A stretch of DNA of 64,000 nucleotides from Vishniacozyma victoriae. Lineage: Eukaryota; Basidiomycota; Tremellomycetes; Tremellales; Bulleribasidiaceae. The stretch lies in assembly GCA_017654735.1 (NCBI GenBank), contig JADPYG010000005.1, forward strand, positions 124,001 through 188,000, read 5' to 3'. The translations under genes were made by a program, and so were the position numbers. The notes beneath the pieces are model-generated. The model searched no databases, was not told where the DNA came from, and worked only from the letters and a program-made list of their open reading frames with translations. Below, one piece after another: positions 45,997 to 57,357 of this stretch (position 1 is the stretch's first letter; each line of letters begins with the position of its first letter).

Positions 45997-47751
45997 ATGC
46001 TATCGCTAGCTGCCGAACGGTCATTGTCATTATCTTCCTCCAGTCTCTGTCGAAGTTTCGTTGTGCCCGGAATACGGTACCGATCCCTCCACGCCAAGTC
46101 CGACAGACCGACTGCATTCGCCTATATATCCAGGAAACGGAATCAGCAGGTCATCACCATTGCCATGTCATCTCTATCTCGTAGACATTCCTCGTCGTCA
46201 AGCCCAGGTTCGAGCTCAAAGCCGTCTAGTAAAGTAGACTCCCACTCTCACTCGCATGCGGACCACAACCACGACCACGGACACAGTCATGATGGACACG
46301 ATCATAGTCATTCTGGGATCTTTCACTCGCACGCACATGATCATTCAGAAGGTGCTGAGCAGATTATGACCGCATTATCGAAAGGAACACTAGATCGTGG
46401 GACTAGGATCACCCTCCTAGGTCAGGACCCCTCATATAAGCAAGAATAGAGCTGATGGCTAGGACTGGCTAGCAACGTCGGTCTAACGATATCAAAAGGT
46501 CTGGCTGGATTATGGATGAACTCAGCTTCCCTGCTTGCCGAAGCTGGACATTCCCTTTCAGACCTCTTGGGTGTGAGTCAGCTTCGAGCTCAATATCGCA
46601 TAAGCTGACGAGTCAGGATTTCGTTACACTTGCTACATGGCGGATATCACGGAAATCACCAAGTGATACGTTTCCTTGGGGATATAGTAAATTCGAGACT
46701 TTCGGTACTTTGAGCGTTAGTATCATCCTAGTAGGAGGAGCTATTGGGATTGGATTACATTCATACCATGTACGTCTTCTATCTCCCTCTATCCAAGTGA
46801 GTTGTGGAGATGCTGACGGACAGCTATTACTGCAAACATTACTACCTTACCTGGAATCATTACCGCCCGGAACGACATTAGCTCAATTGGCAAATTACCT
46901 ACCTCACGGTGTCCCATCACCCTTGCTGGAGATGTTCCATTCTCACGGTCCATCGGCTACCGACCACGTCCACGGCGTAGCTGAGGGACACTCCCACTCC
47001 CATTCTCATTCTCCTGCCGATACGACCGAGGTAGCTCATGCTATCTTGAATCCACATGCTGCATGGTTCGCACTAGCTAGTGTGATCATTAAAGAATGGT
47101 TATACCGCCTCACCGCCAGAGTTGCTACCGAGGAACATTCCCCTGTCCTCAAAGCGAACGCTTTACAGTAAGCTTCTCCCTTATTTTCAACAACATATTC
47201 TGATATCAGTCATCGAGCGGACGCTCTTACTTCTTTCGTCGCCCTCACCTCGATCTTGGGCTCTTCATTCGGCGGATATACTTTCCTTGACCCCCTAGGC
47301 GGATTGGCAGTATCATTCTTTATCCTCCAACAAGGCCTTTCTTTATCAAAAGTAGCAATGCTAGAACTCCTAGATGCCGGAGTGGATAAACCAACACAAA
47401 AGAAGATTGAATTACTAGTAGAAGGATTAGTCGACGGTAAGGACTTGCTAGGAGTGAGGAATGTCAGGGGTGTAAAGTCTGGTGGTAAGCCTTCCCATCT
47501 CCCCTTATCACCGTCGCTGATGAGTAGGTCAAACTCATTTGGATTTGACAATATCGGTACCTGCCAATATGACCGTCCGGGACTCTCATGCGGTCGAATG
47601 GAAAGTGCGGGACGCGATCATCAAAGCCAGGAGGGAAGTGAGGGAAGTCAAAATCCATGTCCATGGGCAAGGAGAAGATGAAGGAGCGGACAAGATGAAA
47701 GCAGGGACATCAGGAGTCATCACCTCCGATTTCGGTAAAGAGGGTTGTTAA
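45997..47751 (+). CDS. Mitochondrial cation diffusion facilitator, Mmt1/2-like
   Basis: CDF-family metal carrier, probably of the mitochondrial inner membrane (yeast Mmt1/2 move iron). The N-terminus is Arg/Ser-rich without acids (MLSLAAERSLSLSSSSL, later RKRNQQ), like a mitochondrial presequence. His-rich loops follow (SHSHADHNHDHGHSHDGHDH; later EGHSHSHSHSP). Membrane motifs are LAEAGHSLSDLLGDF in helix 2 and ALHHRADALTS in helix 5, giving the paired HxxxD metal site. The C-terminal domain is THLDLTISVPANMTV with VRDAIIKARREVREVKIHVHG. Six exons; acceptors at about 46464 and 47527 use TAG. A second ATG (MSSLSRRHSSSS, near 46166) could yield a form without presequence. Metal is inferred from family, not shown. 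Confidence 0.85.
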
Positions 47752-48020
47752 AACAGACGAGAATGGTGTACTCCGCATGTACGAGTTGATCTTGCTACCG
47801 GACCCCATTGAGGCGTCGACTGATCAAGAGATGTACTGCCGAGACATACCCTTTCTTGATTGCCATCATTAAGGTCAAGACGGATGGTACTCTAGTGACT
47901 TACCAGATGTAAGGAGGCATGAGCAAGAAATGCATTCGTGTATGACAGAATAAGCCCAGAAATACAATATAAACAATAATAATGATACACAAAGCCCGCC
48001 GGCTTCTCGATCTCCCAGCC

Positions 48021-51000
48021 TTACGCCCTCCCAGTCTTAATCTCCACCACAATATTAGCAATCATCAACCCACCATAAGCTACCATCAAACAAGTCGCCC
48101 ATCTCCGATCGATCAGGTACCCATTCATCGGAACCACTATAGCGGTTGTTAAGAGGATGATGATTAGGCCTGTTGCTGATACCCAGAGTGTGGAGGAGAA
48201 ATGGAGTTTGACCGGTTCGTGAGGATGGAAGAGGAGGTGGTAGGTTCCTGAGCCACCTACTCCTAGGAGGAGATTTAACATTCTGTCATCAGTTTTAGAC
48301 TAGAACGAGGGGTAATGAGACATACGGTCCTCCCTGCTCTGTCAGCTTTCATCAATTGCGGTGGGATGGAGGGACATACGAAACAAGCAGCATAGGCCAT
48401 TGCTGGAGCGAATTGAGCAACGGTAATATTGGCTACTAAGTCCGCCATGGAGTTTCCGATCGCAAAGACTGTCCTGTATCAGTGAAACCCCGAATTGTGA
48501 GGAAGAGACTGACTAGTAAGACCAATAATGGCATCGCTCAATCCCATCAATTCTCCAATTGACTGATTTCAGCATCTCCTCATAGCTTCATCCTCGCCTG
48601 GAGTATTACTTACCTGTAAGACAGATACGACCTCATCGGCGATAGCAGCGATCCAGACCATACTACATGTGAATCCCCCGAAACATCGAACCATCCTCCA
48701 GGAAGCATGACTTCCATCGGTCGCCGTGTACAAGACCATCACGGCGGCTATCGATCCAGTGATGAGGCAGGTTAGGAGGATATACCACACATGATCCATT
48801 TCGCCTATCATCAGTTCAACGTATAATAAGGACAAGAAGAGGGACACGAGACGTACCAAAGATGACATAAGCGCAGAATGTAGGTCCAAAGATACACTGA
48901 GCGGCCGTCAGATTCTTATTGAACCCGAACGATTCCTCCCTTTCAAGAGCTTCCATCAATTCCTGGCCTCTCTGCCCATCATCCTCTTCGTCCTCATCAT
49001 ATTCCTCCGGAGTCCTCCTCGACGAATGTATCCTTCCAAGCGGACTATGAAGAGCAGAGAAACCACCGTCGACTAGATGATGTAGATTCTCTCCAATGTC
49101 CGGATGTAATAACCCATCTCCGTAATCTCGTTCCTCCAATTGACCCTCCAAGTCGGCTGCTAGCGGCTCTTGATCCGATTCGGGTAATGCAATTCCACCT
49201 TCCCTATCGCCATCGTCCACCACGGGCAGGGTCAAGGTGAGGACAAAAATGGCGGGTATGGAGAATACCGATAGGATCATTCCGATTATAGACTTGTGTC
49301 TGAATGATTGGAGGGATGGGAACAAGACGTTCAAGATCATTCGTATACGATGTCGGAATCGGAACCTCGTCTCTTGTGGGGCGTGCTTGACAAAAGGTGT
49401 CGAGGGCTCGTTGGGAGGTGAAAAGATTGGCTCTTCCACATGACCTGATGGGTCCACGATCGATATCGAGGGCGTCCCGCCGTGCCCTTTCTTGTATGGT
49501 TTAGGTTCGGGAATCGATAGTTTAGGCAAGACTGGTTTAGAAGGTGGATTGCCATGTTGATCTTTCCAAGGATTTAGTGTCGAAGCTTCAGAAGCTACTG
49601 GGCTAAGAAGTTCTTCTACATCATCCTCCCCTTCACTCGAAGGTGGTTTGGTGTGGAGGGTAGGAGCTGTCTTTGTTCTATCCAATTTCATCCTTTTCGA
49701 GGTCGGGATATCGGACGGGGTCATGGTGAAGGCTGCCATATTACCCGGTTGGACCACATGTGAGATAGCTCTTGATCTAGCAGGCCCACTGGATGATGGA
49801 TGTGAATGCGTATTGGCAGAAGAACGCCTGAGGGGAGCATGAGAGACTGATCGTCGATGTCCAGCTGTGAAATAATCGGGCCGCTCCACCGCTGCGTGAG
49901 GTGATCTCCCTGGACTTGGGGTTCGTGATGCTCCTTCCCTCTTTAATGAATTGACAACATCCCTGAATTCGATCGCACCGAGTAATGAAAAGTTGGCTCG
50001 AGGCGTTTCGGGATAGTCGGGCGTATTGCGTAGATTATTGAAATCAAGGTGAAAGTGGGAGTGTGAATTCGATCCACGTCTCGCGCCAGGTCTTGTGAGT
50101 CCCGTTGGTGTAACACTTCCCTCTGACGCTCCATCTTCATCCCTGACAGGTCCAAATCCAGGTGAAGGCAATTGTAAACTCGTAGGCCTCGAATTTACCG
50201 GCGAAACAGCTCCAAATCCTCCACTATTCGGAAGCGACTTCCACCCATTCTCCTCGGGCGTCTTTGCGTAGTTCGAGGTAGTGTGCCTCTTCTCCTTTGC
50301 CATGACGTTCATAATGATTACTACTACCACGTAGAGGAGGTAGAGGGCGACCATGGCTGTTGATTCCACCAATGTGAGGTGGCCGTCGTGAAGGACTATG
50401 ACGAGCACGATGACTGCTGCCGTAAAGAATGAGACGTCGCGGATGAAGGCGGTTTTGGGGACGTAGAAGGGTCGAATGATAGCTATCGAGCCAACTACCA
50501 CGGATGTGACTGCCATCAGCGTCCTTCTTTTCGCCGTCACTTGTCCAGGTGGGACTTACTGAAGGTAGCAGCACCAATCAATTCCCCGATAGCCAAGCTA
50601 AATGTCCCCTGGTTCATGGCCGAGAACGTCGAAAAGACATCCGGACTTCCATTTCCAAATGCCAAGAATGTAACTCCAGCCGTAGTCTCGCTCAATCCAA
50701 GGTACGTCGCAATAGTCGATAAATTCGGACAAAAGAAGTCGGAAGCGACTATTCCAATGAAAGAGAATAAGAATGATAGTAGCAAGAGGTACCCGAAAGC
50801 GATGAATGGTTTGGTATGGTCAGAAGAATCGTTATACCAGTCTGAATAGGGTAGTGTGATCAAGGTCTTGGTGGTTGTGTCGCGTTTGTATACACCGTTT
50901 GGATCGTATGTTCCATCATGTACTATCAACCCTCTCTTTAGAGCTACTGCCGAGCGAATGATGGCAATTTGAAGTACGAGTGTGCCCGCCAGTAGGAGCC

Positions 51001-51025
51001 ATGTCCGACTTCGAGGGATTGGCAT
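48021..51025 (-). CDS. Ca2+/cation exchanger, NCLX/NCKX6 (CaCA) family
   Basis: Polytopic exchanger related to human SLC8B1 and yeast YDL206W. The N-terminus is a hydrophobic helix (TWLLLAGTLVLQIAIIRSA) and a lumenal loop. The alpha-1 repeat reads AGVTFLAFGNGSPDVFSTFSA with AIGELIGAATF; the alpha-2 repeat reads TVFAIGNSMADLVANITVAQF and GGPMLNLLLGVGGSGTY. Between them is a long cytosolic Ser/Pro-rich loop (roughly 49000-50300) that dwarfs the membrane parts. The last helix is followed by VEIKTGRA and TAA at 48021-48023. Several introns lie in the alpha-2 half. Ion selectivity is not readable; the conserved GNGSPD and GNSMAD acidic residues suggest cation binding. Confidence 0.87.
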
Positions 51026-51321
51026 TATCGCAGTGGTGGTCGTGTGAGCTCGAGTGGTGGTTGAAGGGATTCGAGTTGGAGAAGATGCACTATCTCATTG
51101 TGATAGCCGTGACCAGAGGTTCTAGGGGGACAAAGGACTGTATCAAGGCGTATAGAAGTAGTGTATAGAGTGTATATGCCTCAAGGTGAATGAATGGGAG
51201 GAGTGATTGACAGAAACGCATCATAGTGGCGGAGATGAGCGATTTTATCTATTTTCGTAACAATGAGGCAAGGGAGATCTTGGTAAAGTGGTTACAACTA
51301 TGCATTGCATGCCTACGTCCA

Positions 51322-53449
51322 TCATCCGTCCACATTGATGACTTTCAAGACATCAGATAACTTGGTTTGAATCTCCATATGTCCTTTCAAAGTCGAAGAG
51401 ACGTCCACATCCTCAATGCCAGGCTGATTCACTGGTCCCAGACCTGCTACCTTGATCCCGCTGGATAGGGTCGCTGCTCGGGTGACGACTTCGTGTAGCC
51501 TACTATCAGCTAGTACCCCCAAGTATCGGTAAGACGTACCTGACAACACCGGCCAAGACCCAGTCCGACTCGCTGTACGCATTTACAACCCTCCTAGCAA
51601 CCACCTTTCGAACATTGATCCATTCCTCCGGCGAGGGAGCAGCGGGTAGACTGATCAAATACGCACTTTCCACATACCCGGGTACATCCCCTCCAGGTAA
51701 TGAGGCCAAGTACTGCAAGGCAGTCAGGATCGTTAATGCCCCTAGCGAAGTGCCGACAAGGATGACGGGTCTTTCACCCTGGACCTTCTTCTCTAGCACT
51801 TCCCCTAAAAGTCGACCTGCTTTCTTGGCTCGATCCTGGGCTTGCATCCAGGTATTATCCAATCCCATCGATGCTAGGGAGTATGCCGTCCTACCATCAG
51901 TATCTAGGGTAATCTAGATGGTAGGAAGACGTACATGGGTAGAGAGACCGCTGCAAAGTATGCACTGAGAACGGTTCGTTTGATGATTTCGCCTTTGAGC
52001 TTGGACTTCAATTTACCAGTCACTAGGATCAGCTCTGATTCTCAAGTATTCTCAAGTAGACGTACCCCAGTGATCAATATCCCTGCCCGACTTTAGCATT
52101 GTAGCTGTCTCGAATCGCAGTAGATAAACATCCCGACCATCTTTCCAAGCATCCAATCTGCCATCCTTCTCAGCTTCATTAGGCAGAACACCCTCTCCAT
52201 CCGGAGCGCAGATAGCTCGCCAAGCAGTGATTCCTTCCGTTTTGGAAACGGTCAGCAAACCAGGTACGACGATTGTAGCAGTGAGAGAGGGTGGTTTATC
52301 GTTTTTGGCGATATCTTTCTCCGTAGGCGCAGAGTCTAGTGATTGTCGAGGGGTCTCAGGTAAAGCGGATGTCGAGCTGAGGGATAGACCGAGGAGTTTC
52401 TCTTCGAGTTTGAGTCGATCCTTTTCTACTTCTGCAGAGACTTCATCTTCCGTCTTCTCCCCCATTTCTCCCCCTTCTTCACCTTGCTTCTTTTCACCCT
52501 GGTCGGCACCCTCGGCAGCAGCAGCAGCCTCGGCCTCCCCCTTCTTCTTTCTGGCTTGATACCTCTCCCTGGCTTGTTTCAGATCCTCAACTTCTTCACT
52601 TGTCGCTTTCGTGCCAGCTCCAATTTCCACGAACCCAAATTCCTCTACTCCCCTCCATCTCTCCCTTACTCTCCTTCCAGCCAACCCACCTCCTCCTACG
52701 CCGAACAATGTACCCAGGACAACGGGTGCAGCTCCACCTGCCAAAAGACCGCCAATACCGAGCGGAGCGAGGAGAGCTGCAATAGCTGGTGCTGCTAGTC
52801 CACCTGTCACTCCTATCAGGACTCCACCTGCAACAACCCCAGCACCGGTCGCTGTAGTTTAGTGACATATCACACCGCGGTAGAAAGACATACCCAGTTT
52901 ACGCCCAAGAGATCCGCCCCATCCTTGTGCCTGTTTCTGCCTGCTCTCCTCCACTTTAGCACTGGACCCCTCTTGGGCTGCTTTCAATGCTTTGAACAAC
53001 GTCCCCGCCAGATTCCTCTCTGCCTCCCCCAACAATCTTCCAGCATCCAAACCCAGGTACTCCAAGGTCTTATGACTCAAGCCCTTGGCTAGTGGAGTAT
53101 ATTTCAACGCATTCTCCTCTTTCGCCTTCTCCTTATCGTCCTTATCCGGGTCCCCTGCCAAACTAGCTTCCACCAATACAGCCGCCATACGTTCCTGTTC
53201 CTGTCGGGACCATTCCGAGATTTGATCAGAAGCTGATTCTCGTACTGCCTCACTCGTGATTGATGGTGGGAGGGACGCGTGGGGGATCTGAACTAGTTTA
53301 CAGATTGATCGGAGCCACTGGGTTGATTGGTCTTTATACCATTTCTTGCTTTGAGCTGAGCGGGTCGAGGACGCGTCTTGTGTCGCTGCGAGAGCTGATA
53401 GGGCTAGTAGTAGGCGTACAGCCTGGGGGAGCTCTTGCTTCTCCGACAT
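51322..53449 (-). CDS. DUF726/TMCO4-like alpha/beta-hydrolase membrane protein
   Basis: Family with yeast Mil1 (YFL034W) and human TMCO4; biochemical role uncertain. Starts MSEKQELPQAVRLLLALSA at 53449. After a charged helical part comes a Gly/Ala-rich hydrophobic block (GLAAPAIAALLAPLGIGGLL) typical of the family membrane hairpin. A low-complexity acidic insert follows. The hydrolase-like core has TATIVVPGLLTVSKTEGITAW, YLLRFETATMLKSGRDI, and VILVGTSLGAL, the GxSxG nucleophile elbow. It ends GLGPVNQPGIEDVDVSSTLKG and VINVDG, TGA at 51322-51324. Whether Ser/Asp/His act as a catalytic triad is unproven for this family. At least five introns. Confidence 0.82.
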
Positions 53450-53925
53450 GACTTCTATGGTAGAGGGAGGATAGTGGTAAGAGCCGGTGAATAGATAACC
53501 TTAGCTGTTGACGTCATATTTAGATCACGTGGGGTGGTACCCTGTAGCAAGAGTCTGCTGTCACTTTGTCTTTTTTTTTTGTTCAAACCACAATCCTTGA
53601 CCCAGTCCGGATGGGTCGTATCCCTCGCGATTCGTGACTACTATCTGGCTATGGCCATCAGCTCTTCCAGCTCAGAGCCATCTCTCTTGAGTTGTGCCTC
53701 TCAGGTCGTGGGATTCGCGTTTGACCGTCGAGTCTGAGTTGCCTCCCTTGTGTATGACCCCCTCGCCGCCAACATGGACTTCCTTTATGTTCACTCTGTA
53801 TAGACACATTGACTGGTCTTCCAATTTCTCTCTTCGACAACTCTCGATTTGTCGCGCCATTCATCAACTTACAGTTGATCTTCCCATACACGTATCTCAC
53901 CTACACCATCATTATCTCAATCACC
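53450..53925. promoter_or_regulatory. Divergent promoter region with CRE and E-box
   Basis: 476 bp between the DUF726 gene and an orphan. It has TGACGTCA (ATF/CREB site) at 53509-53516 and CACGTG at 53526-53531, 60-80 bp upstream of the DUF726 start, then a T11-type tract at 53571-53580. No RNA gene was found before that T-run. Confidence 0.5.
53509..53516. promoter_or_regulatory. CRE palindrome TGACGTCA
   Basis: A perfect ATF/CREB-type palindrome 60 bp upstream of the DUF726 gene start and 10 bp from a CACGTG E-box. The close pairing makes a real control element more likely than either site alone. Confidence 0.5.
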
Positions 53926-54609
53926 ATGTCTCGACTTGATACTCTTCGAGAATGGGTGCGATGCAAGACATCGTCCCTATTCGCAGCTACCCGGACCTCC
54001 AAGACCACCACGCGCCGCTATACAACGACTCAATTTTCTCAGACAGCCGATGGTCAACCCTCTAGTGAGGCGACTCTGACCGAACCCCCTCACTGCCCAA
54101 CCTGTACCTGCCACACTCCACAGACCATATACCCACCTTCAAGCCCTGAGTATTTGGCTTACAATCCCAGGGGGGACCCGAATGGCCAAGCTTGGATTCG
54201 AGCCCAAGCTTTAGAAGCTGCCACCGCTTATGTCGGCGCTGCGTGCGCGGCGGCCTCCAAGCCCGCCCGCAAAGCCCTCAAGGCATTCTCAAGAGTCGCC
54301 AGTCGGCTAAAGGGAAAATACGATCTCGGCGTCAAAGAGTGGACAAATGGGATGGCGTCTGAGCGGGACGAACATGAGATCGCATTTTCTGCCGCCTGGA
54401 CTATATTTGAGCTCGGAGGATGCCCAACAAGTGACGAGGCTCTTGAGTACCTTGTTTCCAATCCGGCGCCGCTCTTGAGGCAACGCCTGATTGACACCAT
54501 TGCTGCGACGCACATTGCTGCCGACCTGGCTACCAGCGTATCACATCAACAATTTAGCAAAAACGGACGGACTCGGAGGAGGGGAAAAAGATTGATATGG
54601 CGTCATTAG
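53926..54609 (+). CDS. Hypothetical protein
   Basis: Not recognised. The ATG at 53926 (ATCACCATG) is preferred over the longer frame start, which uses a poor context; the intronless frame gives 227 residues to TAG at 54607-54609. The head is basic and Thr-rich (TSKTTTRRYTTTQF), compatible with but not proof of a mitochondrial presequence. A CPTCTCHTP motif follows. The middle is Ala-rich helix (AAACAAASKPARKALKAFSRVASRLKG trimmed: residues about 100-130), then an ordered helical part (AAWTIFELGGCPTSDEALEYL). It ends very basic (NGRTRRRGKRLIWRH). Probably lineage-specific. Confidence 0.5.
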   Translation: MSRLDTLREWVRCKTSSLFAATRTSKTTTRRYTTTQFSQTADGQPSSEATLTEPPHCPTCTCHTPQTIYPPSSPEYLAYNPRGDPNGQAWIRAQALEAATAYVGAACAAASKPARKALKAFSRVASRLKGKYDLGVKEWTNGMASERDEHEIAFSAAWTIFELGGCPTSDEALEYLVSNPAPLLRQRLIDTIAATHIAADLATSVSHQQFSKNGRTRRRGKRLIWRH

Positions 54610-55051
54610 GACAGGCGCTCTCTTGTACACGTATCGTTTAGTTTCAGCTTCAGCTTCATGTTGATACGTTGGTCTTTATCGCTTATCAGCTATGCATCTT
54701 GGGATCGTCGTGACTCGCATATGCCATCAACCCCGGCGCCTAGTACACGGCCGTCACCGAATGGTTTCCGTTATTGCGCACCCACAATGACCATTCCTTA
54801 CGAGCCAAAACTGATGTATACTGTATCGACATAGCACCTTTGACTCCCTGTATAGGCCCATGTGATGATGCAAAGATGCACGTCTATTTCGCGATGCATG
54901 CTATGTATAATCTTGTCCCATAAGACACCGACGCGTACCGGGCGGAACATGTCGGATACCCGAAGCGATAAGCGCGCGTAGCGCTTACAGCCGTTCCAAC
55001 TCGAGTAAAGCAGGTCGCGACCATCTCAGTAAGTATCATCCATCAACAACA
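54610..55051. other. Upstream region of the ALDH7 gene with a hairpin
   Basis: 442 bp. The right part is unusually GC-rich and holds a perfect 7-bp inverted repeat at 54969-54987, 65 bp before the ATG. No RNA gene recognised. Confidence 0.4.
54969..54987. repeat. Perfect inverted repeat upstream of ALDH7 (7-bp arms)
   Basis: TAAGCGC and GCGCTTA flank a 5-nt loop. It lies in the proximal promoter or leader of the aldehyde dehydrogenase gene. It could bind a dimeric factor or fold in the mRNA leader. Confidence 0.6.
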
Positions 55052-57196
55052 ATGACAGCAATAAGACTACTACGAGCTCACCTCCCAAGGCAGACGTTCC
55101 TATACAGAAGTCTCTCGACTCGAGCTTCGAGAGTCTTGTCGGCCCTTGATCTGCCGGTTGATTCGGTCATTCCGGGGGTTTATGATGGACAATGGAAAGG
55201 TTCCGGGGAGGTTGTGGAAAGTAAATGTCCTGCTACAGGCGAGGTGATTGGTAGAATCAGGACTGTGAGTCTTCCCTCTTGGCTCTGCAGTAACTTCTCT
55301 TATCCCTCTCGCCAACCTTTCGCGAATGTGACGATCAGCTACCGAATTGCAAATGACTGATATCAGGGAACCCGCGAAGAGACTCAAGCAGCGATCACCG
55401 CTTCGAAAGAAGCTTCTCTCCTTGTCCGTAAAATGCCAGGTCCTAAACGAGGCGAGATAATTCGTCAAATTAGGGAAGCGATGGATGCAAAAGTCGGGGC
55501 ATTAGGGGATTTGGTCAGTCTAGAAATGGGCAAGATCAAGAGTGAGGGAAAGGGCGAGGTGCAGGAAGTGAGTTATCCCTTGGTGGGAGATAGGCGGATA
55601 CAGCTGACATGATAGTTTATCGATATTGTGAGCTACACCCTCAAGATATTGTGATTAGCTGATCATAGTGCGATTATGCTACTGGACTATCGAGGTCTAT
55701 GGCGGGTCGTGTCCTACCGTCTGAGCGACCTGAACATGTGATTTACGAAAGTAGGTCCTACCACTCAGAGTTCGATTAATAGTTGACATCTAGTCCCTAA
55801 TCCACTGGGCGTAGTAGGTATCCTAACTGCTTTCAACTTTCCAGTAAGCCCCCCAATGGCAGACGAGTCAAAGCTAATGACAAGGTCGCAGTGTTTGGCT
55901 GGAACTTCTGCATAGCCCTTGCAGCTGGTAATTCTACTATCTGGAAACCAAGTCCGACCACCCCTCTGTATGTCCATCCCCCTCTTCTTGGCACGAGAAG
56001 GCTAATGACAGATGCGCAATTGCTATTACCAAGTTGATTGAGCCTATCCTCATTAGGAACGGATTACCGGGGGCAGCTGCTGCTTTGGTATGTGGAGATA
56101 TCGAAGTAGGCAAGGAGCTTGTTGGATCCGGGGATATCCCACTTGGTATGTGCCCAATCATACTGAAGTCCTGTCGTGTAGCTAATGGTAGTGAGTTTCA
56201 CCGGAAGCGAGAAGGTGGGTAAGGAAGTTGCCAAGGTCGTGCAGGACCGATTTGGGAAGGTTTTACTAGAGCTTGGGGGTAACAATGGTATGTCCATGTC
56301 TGTTGCAAATGTACAAAACGATGACTGATGTGCTAGCGGTCATTGTCGACAAGGATGCGGATCTAAATCTCGCTCTTCAAGGTGTGCTGTTCGCAGCTGT
56401 CGGTACAGCGTGAGTCCTTTCATTGACCATACGATCCCTCTGTGTCCTTGAGCGATCACTGATGAGCAGTGGGCAAAGATGTACATCGACACGCCGAGTT
56501 TACCTACACACATCAATCGCCAAGCAATTCACGGAAATGCTCTTGAAAAACTACAATTCCCCTTCAAACCTCCCAATCGGCGACCCACTCGATCCAAAGA
56601 CAATGATCGGACCTTTGCACACTAGTACCTCGGTTGATCGATATACACAGCGATTGGAGAGTATCAAGAAGAATGGAGGGATTATTTTGAATGAGAACTC
56701 TGGGCAGATTGGGACTTTGGAGAACTGGGAAGAGAGCTCTGGAGGAAATTGGGTTAGACCTGCAATCGCCAAGCCCGTCAAGGATGATCCGTGTTGGAAG
56801 GAAGAGTACGTCCCACCATTAAACATGTAGCAGGGAGCTAATAACAGAACGTTCGCACCTATCATCTACATTTCCGAATTCTCCACTCTCCCCGAAGCGA
56901 TCGCCCTAAACAATTCGGTTCCCCAAGGTCTCTCCTCTTCACTATTCACAACCTCAATCCAATCCATGGGAACATGGTTAGGCCCCGAAGGGTCCGATTG
57001 CGGAATCGTGAATGTCAACGTTGGTACTAGTGGGGCTGAGATTGGAGCTGCGTTTGGGGGGAATAAAAGTACTGGATGGGGAAGGGAAAGTGGGGGAGAT
57101 GCTTGGAAATATTATGTTAGGTGGAGTAGTGCTACTGTCAATTATTCTGGGAAAGCGCATTTGGCGCAGGGAGTGACGTTCGGGTCTGCGGAATGA
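55052..57196 (+). CDS. Aldehyde dehydrogenase, ALDH7 (antiquitin) family
   Basis: NAD-dependent dehydrogenase of the antiquitin type; in animals and plants this class oxidises alpha-aminoadipic semialdehyde in lysine breakdown. The N-terminus ([20 protein letters not shown]) lacks acids and has spaced Arg, suggesting mitochondrial import. Conserved parts: [47 protein letters not shown] (general base Glu), [12 protein letters not shown] (catalytic Cys), [10 protein letters not shown], and the ALDH7 hallmark [20 protein letters not shown] followed by [14 protein letters not shown]. About eight short introns, some only inferred from protein homology. It ends [10 protein letters not shown]. Most ascomycetes lack a clear ALDH7 role, so substrate is left open. 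Confidence 0.9.
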
Positions 57197-57357
57197 TCGA
57201 GGGGAAGTCTCACTATGTGGTCGGATCAATGAGAATGTGGTCTAGGATCATGAGAGTAAATGATCATGGGAACGAGGAACCAAGATGAAAAAGCATAAAT
57301 GTAAAGTAACATGCATATATATCGTACTATCACACCCACTCCCATCGCCCCACTAGA

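Noticed and set aside
53530..53590. T-run at 53571-53580 as a Pol III terminator of a small RNA gene
   Set aside because: No tRNA, 5S or other recognisable RNA or A/B-box precedes it.
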